From Victivallales bacterium (lineage in GTDB: Bacteria > Verrucomicrobiota > Lentisphaeria > Victivallales > Victivallaceae), in the NCBI GenBank assembly GCA_031261965.1, contig JAISIP010000079.1, forward strand, positions 1-44,587: a DNA stretch of 44,587 nucleotides, in the 5' to 3' direction. The translations under genes were made by a program, and so were the position numbers. How positions within the stretch are numbered: position 1 is the stretch's first letter; each line of letters opens with the position of its first letter. The notes under the pieces are model-generated. The model was not told the origin of the DNA, ran no database searches, and saw nothing but the letters and a program-made list of their open reading frames with translations. Below, piece by piece: positions 37,844 through 44,587 of this stretch.

Positions 37844-38815
37844 ATGAGAAAGCGACATCGGCCAAGTCCGTTGCTTACCGCTCTTGTGGAGCTTGTCTGC
37901 AACGATTTTTGGCGTAAACTTATCGCGCTGTTTTTTGCGTTGTTGCTCTATTTTTACGTTTACAACGAGATTCGCTCCACACCGCAGAAGATCGACAACG
38001 TACCGGTGGATATTGTTTTGCCGCGGGAACTTATGGATGTGGACCCCAAACCGCATTTTGTCACGCTTGACATCAAGAGCAATCGCGGCGCATCGGTTTC
38101 ATCGTCGATGTTGCGCGGTCACGCCACTGTAGAGTATTCTCGGTATATTCCCGGCAAACCGTATGTGCTGACTTTGAAGCCGGAGTTCTTTACCTCGCCG
38201 CTCGGAGTCAAGATCGTTGGTGCTGATCCGGGTGAAATTACGCTGAATTTACAGCAACGCATGTCCCGGGAAGTGCCGGTGCGTGTGACGTTTTCGAGCC
38301 GACTGTCCAACGATTACAAGAGTTCGTTGGGAAGTTGCATCCCTTCGACAGTGTTGGTGACCGGACCGGAGCAGTTGCTTAGAGATCTGAAATCCGTATC
38401 GACGCGACCGATTCCGCTCTCGGAAAATGTCACCGAGAGTTTTGAGTACGTCGCCACACTTGACGCACCCAACGGAACTACGATTTCGCCGACAAAAGTC
38501 ACTTGTCAAATCGATGTGGTAAAAAATTTCGAGCAACGGACTTTTCAATCTTTGCCGGTGCAGTTGCTGACCCAATCGGGAGGCAAACAGTTTAAAACCG
38601 AATTTTTAAGTCCGACCCGGGTTGAAGTTACCGTTCGCGGTTTGGCGGGGTCGATTTTGGCACTGTCGGCGGCGGAAATCCGCCCGTATTTGGACATATC
38701 GCATATTGACAAACCGGGGATTTATGAAATCACCGTAGGCTGTTATGTAGATGGCGAAGGGTTGGATGTCAAAGAGATACGCCCTGCTTTGCTTAAAATG
38801 AAAATTACAGAGTAA
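37844..38815 (+). CDS. cdaR: YbbR-domain protein, CdaR-like regulator
   Basis: Single N-terminal TM (RKLIALFFALLLYFYVYNE) plus YbbR-like repeats; directly downstream of cdaA. Confidence 0.85.
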   Translation: MRKRHRPSPLLTALVELVCNDFWRKLIALFFALLLYFYVYNEIRSTPQKIDNVPVDIVLPRELMDVDPKPHFVTLDIKSNRGASVSSSMLRGHATVEYSRYIPGKPYVLTLKPEFFTSPLGVKIVGADPGEITLNLQQRMSREVPVRVTFSSRLSNDYKSSLGSCIPSTVLVTGPEQLLRDLKSVSTRPIPLSENVTESFEYVATLDAPNGTTISPTKVTCQIDVVKNFEQRTFQSLPVQLLTQSGGKQFKTEFLSPTRVEVTVRGLAGSILALSAAEIRPYLDISHIDKPGIYEITVGCYVDGEGLDVKEIRPALLKMKITE

Positions 38816-38848
38816 CTCTAATTTCAAATAGAAGGATTTTTCGGGAAA

Positions 38849-40480
38849 ATGATTATTAAGAAACTCAACACCGTGTTTCACAAGCACAGCCGTTGGCTGT
38901 TTGGACTTTTTACGATTGTCATAATTGTTTCATTTATGGGATTTTTGACTCCGGGACAGTTTGGTTGCGAGGGGTTTGGCTCCGGTCTTGACCGCGAAGT
39001 CGGCACGGTTTATGACCAGAGTGTCAAGCTTCGCGATTTGCAAGATCAGATGCAAAACAGCGAGTTGCTCTCTTATGTCGGTATGGGTTTCGGACGCAAT
39101 ATGAGCGTTGAACAGGCTTTTCAGCAATGCGCCTTGCAAATTGCGGCGAAACGGCAGGGGCTTGCGGTCAGTGATGCCGAAGTGGTTAAATTTATGCGTC
39201 GATTGCCGATGCTGCAAGAGAATAACTCTTACAGCCCGGAACGGTACAAGCAAGTCAAAGAGAATTTGTCGCGCATAGGGGTATCCGACGAGCAACTTAT
39301 CAACGCGATTCGCGGAGTTCTTTTGATCGGCAAACTTGAAACGTTGCTCAACGGAGAAGTGATAGTCACCGACAACGAGCTTGAGACGCTTTACCGTCAA
39401 TTCAACGTAAAATACACCGTAAAAGCCGCCGATTTTAAGGCAAGCGATTATCAAAAAGAGGTAAAAAATGATGGCGCGGCGATGAAAAGTTTCTTTGAAA
39501 ACAACCTCAAAAATTACCAGATTTCCGGCAAGATTTCCGGCTTTGTCGTGGAGATTCCCGACTCCGATTTTATCGCACAAGCCACCGCTAAGGCAACGGA
39601 TGAAGCGGTGAAAAATTTCTTCGATACCCACCCCGGACTTTTTGCCAAATACGGGAAAGAGGGTAAGGCACCGGAATTTTCCGCTTGCAAGGCGGAGGCA
39701 AAGAGCGAATTTATTAAAAATACAGCGCGTAATTCAGCGACTCACCGTGCCTATGAATTTGCCACCAAGGCTTATGACGCGGTCAATAGCGAAAAAGGCA
39801 AAAGCGATGAGGTGTTTCAAAAATTAGCGGCAGACGCGAAACTGAAGATCGTGGAAACCGGCATGGTGGATTTCGACGCGGAGTCGATCGGCAAAATCAA
39901 ATCGCCGGAGTTGCTCAAAAATCTGATTGCCGCTCATGAAACCAATATTGTGACCAACCCGGTGCCGGGTGAAACCGCGATGTACGTCGGTTTTGCGCGG
40001 GAGAAGATCCAGCCGCGTCCTGCGAACTTCAACGAAGTTTCAGCGCAAGTTGCCCGCGACTATCGCAACGCCGAAGCACTGAAGCTTGCGTTATCGGCGG
40101 CGACCAAGGCGGAAGAATCTCTTTTGGCGATTGAAGACGGCGCGGCGCGGGTAAAAGCGTTTGGCGAGTTGAAAAATTGTGAACTTAAGGAGTTCAACTT
40201 TGTCTTTGGCAGTGAATTGCCTCCGATGGAATACATCGACTCGGCACTGGCGGCTTCGCGTCTTGACGTGAATGCACTTTCCAATGTAATTCCCACGACT
40301 AACGGGGCTCAAATCGCGATTTTGTTGAAACGGACTCCAGCGGATATGAAAGGTTTCGCCGAAAAGAAGAGTGCGCTTGAAGCGAATTTCGGTGCGATGA
40401 AACGGCAATCTGCGCAAGAGGCGTTTTGGGGTGAGTTAATGTCCCAAAGCCGACTTGACCCTGAGTTATCGCGTCAGTAA
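38849..40480 (+). CDS. PpiD/SurA-like membrane-anchored chaperone/peptidyl-prolyl isomerase-like protein
   Basis: N-terminal TM (WLFGLFTIVIIVSFMGF) plus SurA_N-like helical region (VGTVYDQSVKLRDLQDQMQ...LLIGKLETLLNGEVIVTDNELETLYRQ). Confidence 0.75.
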   Translation: MIIKKLNTVFHKHSRWLFGLFTIVIIVSFMGFLTPGQFGCEGFGSGLDREVGTVYDQSVKLRDLQDQMQNSELLSYVGMGFGRNMSVEQAFQQCALQIAAKRQGLAVSDAEVVKFMRRLPMLQENNSYSPERYKQVKENLSRIGVSDEQLINAIRGVLLIGKLETLLNGEVIVTDNELETLYRQFNVKYTVKAADFKASDYQKEVKNDGAAMKSFFENNLKNYQISGKISGFVVEIPDSDFIAQATAKATDEAVKNFFDTHPGLFAKYGKEGKAPEFSACKAEAKSEFIKNTARNSATHRAYEFATKAYDAVNSEKGKSDEVFQKLAADAKLKIVETGMVDFDAESIGKIKSPELLKNLIAAHETNIVTNPVPGETAMYVGFAREKIQPRPANFNEVSAQVARDYRNAEALKLALSAATKAEESLLAIEDGAARVKAFGELKNCELKEFNFVFGSELPPMEYIDSALAASRLDVNALSNVIPTTNGAQIAILLKRTPADMKGFAEKKSALEANFGAMKRQSAQEAFWGELMSQSRLDPELSRQ

Positions 40481-40504
40481 CGGGGCAAGTTGGAGCGTAT
40501 AAGA

Positions 40505-41338
40505 ATGGATTCCTTACATACATCGAATGAGGAGCGGTGTCAAAAGGGGCATTGTGAAGGCGGTTTTGCCCTCGGTCGTCATATGACCATTGAGTTTTAC
40601 GATTGTGACCCCAAAACGTTGACCGACGCGACTTTAGTTAAAGAGGTGTTTTTGCTTGCGGCGGAGAAATCCGGCGCAACGGTAATTGATGCAAATTTTC
40701 ACAAATTTGACCCTCAGGGAGTGAGTGGAGTGGTGGTGATTTCAGAGTCCCACTTTGCGGTTCACGCCTGGCCGGAGCATGATTATGCGGCGGTGGATCT
40801 TTTCACCTGCGGGGGAAAAATTGATTTTGACGTCGCGATTGAAAATATCGCAAAGGGGTTGTCTTCGGCGCAATGGATCGTTTCAAGTGTGATGAACCGC
40901 GGTATTGTCGGGAATAACGGCGTTGAGCGGCTGGTTCCGGTGATCGAAGGACATGACTGCCGTTTTGCGCTTTCGTGGCAGGAACGGTTTCAGTCGAGTC
41001 ACGCCCATGCGTTTTCCGCATCGATAGATATATACGAGTGCCAAGTTCCGTGGCTTGCTTCCTCGGAGTCTTTGCGCGAATTCGCACTCGCTTTTGCCGA
41101 AGAACTCAAGCTTAAAGCGAACGGGGATTGGCGGATAAACTCCTTCGAATCGGATTCTATCGCCTGGGTTTTGCCGCTTTGCAACGGCGCGTTGACCGGG
41201 CGAATCGATTTCGGACGAAAGGCGGCATATCTGGATTTGTTTGTTTCGGGGTACTTTGACCCGCGTTTGGCGGCGGAGTTCGCGGTCGTTGAACTTCGCG
41301 GAAACTATTATCGCTTACAGCCGCATGTGCGGCAATAA
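40505..41338 (+). CDS. speD: S-adenosylmethionine decarboxylase proenzyme with an extra C-terminal SpeD-like domain
   Basis: LGRHMTIEFYDCDPKTLTD; pyruvoyl-forming ISESHFAVHAWPEHDYAAVDLFTCG; C-terminal half GALTGRIDFGRKAAYLDLFVSGYFDP resembles a second domain. Confidence 0.9.
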   Translation: MDSLHTSNEERCQKGHCEGGFALGRHMTIEFYDCDPKTLTDATLVKEVFLLAAEKSGATVIDANFHKFDPQGVSGVVVISESHFAVHAWPEHDYAAVDLFTCGGKIDFDVAIENIAKGLSSAQWIVSSVMNRGIVGNNGVERLVPVIEGHDCRFALSWQERFQSSHAHAFSASIDIYECQVPWLASSESLREFALAFAEELKLKANGDWRINSFESDSIAWVLPLCNGALTGRIDFGRKAAYLDLFVSGYFDPRLAAEFAVVELRGNYYRLQPHVRQ

Positions 41339-41389
41339 ATTACAGTAATTTTCTATTTTGCATAATCGGCTAATTTAAAGGAATTTTTT

Positions 41390-42487
41390 ATGCCATTTGA
41401 ACGTGGAAGCGTCACATTTACGATGTTTGAGCTAAACGGCGAGTTGCCGGATGATTTTCTTGAACTGTTTTCCGCCAAAAAAGCCGGTACGCTTGATTCG
41501 GTCGATGCCGAACTGCAATTCGGCTGGGTCACCGGGCATCACTTGCTGGATACGACCATTACCGAGGAGTCAACCCAACTTGGCGGTTGCTATTATTTGA
41601 ATTTGCGCCAGGCGGTTCGCAAGATGCCGAGTTCTTTGCTCAACGCGATTTGCAAACGCGAGGAACAGGCGTATATGCGGGCAAACCAGTTGGAATATGT
41701 CTCCTCAAAAATGCGCAAGCAAATTCGCGAAGAGGCGTTTGAAAAACATATCAAGCAAATGCCCCCGGTGCTGTCGGGAATCCCGGTGGTGGTTGACCCC
41801 AACGAAAAATTGCTGTTTGTCGGAGCTTCAAGCCGGACGCAAATTGAGCTTTTTATCGATCACTTTTTTCAGACCGCGAAACTTGAACCGTTGCAACTTA
41901 CTCCGGGATTGTTGCTCGAAAAATTGTTTAAAGTCACCAGCGCGAATTTCCCGGTTCTAAATATCGCGAATTTGCCCGGCGACAACTCCGAACCTTCCAT
42001 CGGTCGCGATTTTCTGATGTGGCTCTGGTTTTACAGCGAAACGACCGGCAAATTAGAGCATCCGCAATACGGTCAATTCGATATTCTCATTGAAGCTCCG
42101 CTGACGTTTGCGGACGAGGGCGAGGCCAAAGGAGCGGGTGAAATCGCGTTGAAAAAAGGCGACTCGCCATTGCGCAGTGCCGAGGCAAAAGCCGCGATTG
42201 CAGTCGGCAAGAAGCTCAAAAAAGCCAAACTGAGCGTGACTCGCGACAAACAAATCTGGAGCGGTACGTTTGACGCGGACACTTTCGCTTTTGGCTCGTT
42301 CAAGTTGCCGGAGGGCGAAGAGCTCAATGCCGATGAAGTGTTTGCCGAACGGGTGCAAAATCTCATCGTTTTCCGCGAGGCGATCAGTTTGTATTTTACA
42401 AAGTTTGCCGAGACGGTTATGGGAATGGAATTCCCGAAATTTGAATCTGAAATCCGGGAGTGGGCGAAGAATCGTGATGCCGTTTAA
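41390..42487 (+). CDS. RdgC-like (recombination-associated) family protein
   Basis: FGWVTGHHLLDTTITEESTQLGGCYYLNLRQAVRKMPSSLLNA...RKQIREEAFEKHIKQMPPVLSGIPVVVD resembles divergent RdgC proteins. Confidence 0.55.
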   Translation: MPFERGSVTFTMFELNGELPDDFLELFSAKKAGTLDSVDAELQFGWVTGHHLLDTTITEESTQLGGCYYLNLRQAVRKMPSSLLNAICKREEQAYMRANQLEYVSSKMRKQIREEAFEKHIKQMPPVLSGIPVVVDPNEKLLFVGASSRTQIELFIDHFFQTAKLEPLQLTPGLLLEKLFKVTSANFPVLNIANLPGDNSEPSIGRDFLMWLWFYSETTGKLEHPQYGQFDILIEAPLTFADEGEAKGAGEIALKKGDSPLRSAEAKAAIAVGKKLKKAKLSVTRDKQIWSGTFDADTFAFGSFKLPEGEELNADEVFAERVQNLIVFREAISLYFTKFAETVMGMEFPKFESEIREWAKNRDAV

Positions 42488-43118
42488 TCCTATGGATAAA
42501 CACCCGGAAGACGCGCAAATTCGTTTTTGCACCGGCGTTTGGGAGTTGTATGACAGTGCGGAGTTGCCGCCAAAGTCCGAAATCGAGCTTGATCTCGGTT
42601 GCGGAGTGGGGTCGTACACCGCACTTCTGGCGCAGAAGTACCCTGAGCGGAAAATTCTTGCCGCCGATGTAATGTTGGGACGATTGCGCAAATTAGTGAA
42701 ACGCACCGTGCGTATGAAGATCGGAAATATGACGATTTTACGCTCCGAGGCGCGTTTCTTGGTCGCGGTGATGTTGCCGGACAATTCGATTGACCGACTG
42801 CATTTGCTCTGCCCCGACCCCTGGCCGAAAGACCGGCATAGCGGTCATCGGCTGTTGACCAGTGATTTTGTTTCGCAATTGCACCGGGTGTTGAAAGAAA
42901 GCGGGGTCTTTCATTTTTCGAGCGATGACGAGCCGTATTACGCGGCGGTACGCCGTGTATTGGCAAGTTCCGGGCTTTTTGTCGAAGAACCGGGTGCGAT
43001 CGCCGATTTGAGTGGAATAAAAAGCGATTTTGAACTCCGCTGGAACGAAGAGGGTAAGGTCGTTCGCCATATCGCTTATCGGAAAATTCCACGCCCGGCG
43101 CATATAGGTGGACATTAA
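42477..43118 (+). CDS. trmB: tRNA (guanine-N7-)-methyltransferase
   Basis: IELDLGCGVGSYTALLAQKYPERKILAADV; DRLHLLCPDPWPKDRHSGHRLLTSDF. Confidence 0.92.
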   Translation: MPFNPMDKHPEDAQIRFCTGVWELYDSAELPPKSEIELDLGCGVGSYTALLAQKYPERKILAADVMLGRLRKLVKRTVRMKIGNMTILRSEARFLVAVMLPDNSIDRLHLLCPDPWPKDRHSGHRLLTSDFVSQLHRVLKESGVFHFSSDDEPYYAAVRRVLASSGLFVEEPGAIADLSGIKSDFELRWNEEGKVVRHIAYRKIPRPAHIGGH

Positions 43119-43148
43119 ACGGTACCTCTAAAGGAAATATGGATAAAG

Positions 43149-44438
43149 ATGAATATTTTTCAGGAACTTAAAGCACGCGGATTTTGCTATCAATCGACCG
43201 GTGAAGAGGCGGTCGAAAAACTCTTGAGTACAGAGCAGGTCAAATTTTACGTCGGCTTCGACCCGACCGGAAACAGTCTTCACGTCGGTCATTTGCTGCC
43301 GGTTATGGCGATGCGCCTTTTGCAAAAAGCGGGGCATATCCCGATTGTGCTGGTCGGCGGGGCGACCGCCCGGATCGGCGATCCTTCCGGCAAGAAGAGT
43401 GCCCGCCCGATGATGACGCTCGAAACCATCGCCGAAAACGTCGCGTGCCTGCAAAAACAGCTGTCGCGTTTTATTCAAACCCAAAATAATAACGCCTACT
43501 ATGTGAACAACGCCGACTGGCTCTGCAAGATCGGTTATATCGATATGTTGCGCGAAGTCGGGACGATTTTCAGTGTCAACCGCATGATGGCGCAAGAGTC
43601 GGTTAAGTCGCGTTTGGAAGATGGGCTGACGTTTTTGGAATTCAACTATTCGATTCTTCAGGCATACGATTTTATGGTGCTTAATCGCGATTACGGATGC
43701 AAACTTGAGTTGGGCGGTCAGGATCAGTGGGGCAATATGGTTGCGGGCACGGAACTTGTCCGGCGCAAACTCGGAGCGGAAGTGCATTGCCTGACCATAC
43801 CGCTTTTGATGGACGGCAACGGCGAAAAATTCGGCAAAACCGCCGGGGGCAACAATGTCTGGCTTGATGTGAATCGCACCAGCGTATTCGATTACTACCA
43901 GTTTTGGCGGAACTCCGAGGATTCGCAGGTTGAAAAACTCATGCTTTACTTCAGCCCGTTACCGATAGAAGAAGTTAAGCGGCTTTGCGACCCGGCGGGC
44001 AATATCAACCGCGCCAAGGAGATTCTCGCGTATGAGGCGACGTGCCTCGCCCACGGCGAAGCGGCGGCGTGCGAGGCGTTTGTGACCGCCGGAACGCGGT
44101 TTGGATTTGCCGACCCGGAGTGCAAGATAGAGACTGGCAGCGGAATCCGGCAAATCAATATGAACAAAATCGAGGTGGCGTTGCCCACATTTACGGTGAC
44201 GGCGGTCGAGCTTGACGACCCGGCGGGGTTGTCAGTACCGAAACTGTTGATGCTTGCCGGACTGTGCAAGACCAACAGCGACGGACGGCGGCTGATTCAG
44301 GGCAACGCGGTCAGTATCGACGATGAAAAAGTCACCGATGTCAATGCCAAAATCACGCGGGATAATTTTCAAAATGGAGCTTTCACACTCCGGGCTGGCA
44401 AGAAAAATTTCCGCCGAATTGAGTTAGTGAATGGCTAA
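43149..44438 (+). CDS. tyrS: Tyrosyl-tRNA synthetase
   Basis: YVGFDPTGNSLHVGHLLPV; GGQDQWGNMVAGTELVRR; GEKFGKTAGGNNVWLD (KMSKS-like KFGKT); C-terminal S4 domain. Confidence 0.96.
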   Translation: MNIFQELKARGFCYQSTGEEAVEKLLSTEQVKFYVGFDPTGNSLHVGHLLPVMAMRLLQKAGHIPIVLVGGATARIGDPSGKKSARPMMTLETIAENVACLQKQLSRFIQTQNNNAYYVNNADWLCKIGYIDMLREVGTIFSVNRMMAQESVKSRLEDGLTFLEFNYSILQAYDFMVLNRDYGCKLELGGQDQWGNMVAGTELVRRKLGAEVHCLTIPLLMDGNGEKFGKTAGGNNVWLDVNRTSVFDYYQFWRNSEDSQVEKLMLYFSPLPIEEVKRLCDPAGNINRAKEILAYEATCLAHGEAAACEAFVTAGTRFGFADPECKIETGSGIRQINMNKIEVALPTFTVTAVELDDPAGLSVPKLLMLAGLCKTNSDGRRLIQGNAVSIDDEKVTDVNAKITRDNFQNGAFTLRAGKKNFRRIELVNG

Positions 44439-44469
44439 TCAGGGCAAGTCAGAGCGTTTTTGTTTATTA

Positions 44470-44487
44470 GGGTACCTCTAAAAACTG
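44470..44487 (+). repeat. Dispersed repeat half-site; partner not visible before the window end
   Basis: GGGTACCTCTAAAAACTG. Confidence 0.7.
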
Positions 44488-44522
44488 GAAATTTGGCTGA
44501 AAATTGCAGCTCATATTCGTAT

Positions 44523-44563
44523 GCGCAACCTTGCGCGTGTCTGGTTAACTCTGTGTTAGCCAG
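44523..44563. other. Two tandem small hairpins downstream of tyrS
   Basis: GCGCAA-cc-TTGCGC (44523-44536) and CTGGTTAAC-tctgt-GTTAGCCAG (44541-44563). Confidence 0.5.
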
Positions 44564-44587
44564 GCATTTGCAAAATCGCGCCTCCAA

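Noticed and set aside
38930-39631. 233-aa minus-strand ORF opposite the PpiD-like gene
   Set aside because: Antisense artefact; no recognisable family.
42053-42784. 243-aa minus-strand ORF
   Set aside because: Spans the RdgC-like/trmB junction in antisense; both sense genes are well supported.
1-44587. CRISPR arrays, tRNA/rRNA genes, prophage or complete IS elements
   Set aside because: No regularly spaced direct repeats, no tRNA cloverleaf or rRNA-like segment and no transposase/integrase ORF was recognised by reading; a tRNAscan/ISfinder run would be decisive.

Overview
This 44.6 kb window is a gene-dense bacterial chromosomal segment made mostly of housekeeping operons. I infer a PVC-like lineage, possibly Lentisphaerota/Verrucomicrobiota, from gene style only. 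Recognisable genes include two divergent NifS-type cysteine desulfurases, a TolB-like beta-propeller, folC, lon, argB-aroK-aroC, a glpA/glpB-like/DUF1667 redox operon, a divergent GH28, a type II R-M pair, an SAHH-like protein with an MTA/SAH deaminase, aconitase, ung, hisA (eukaryotic HIS6-like), gyrA, folP-cdaA-cdaR, a PpiD/SurA-like protein, speD, an RdgC-like gene, trmB and tyrS. There is also a 2137-aa beta-helix/FN3/PPC-like protein with no visible signal peptide. Small ORFs missing from the supplied track were found by reading intergenic DNA: a 40-aa Cys-rich microprotein joined by ATGA overlaps between nifS and a DUF493 gene, and a 42-aa TM peptide plus a 53-aa lipoprotein (also ATGA-overlapping) downstream of a coiled-coil membrane protein. 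A dispersed inverted repeat with half-site GG(G/C)TA(T/C)CTCTAAAAACTG recurs in at least seven intergenic locations. A strongly structured leader with competing pairings precedes a truncated, probably PLP-decarboxylase gene at the left edge. No rRNA, tRNA, CRISPR array, complete IS or prophage was recognised. All family calls are from reading motifs; no searches were run.
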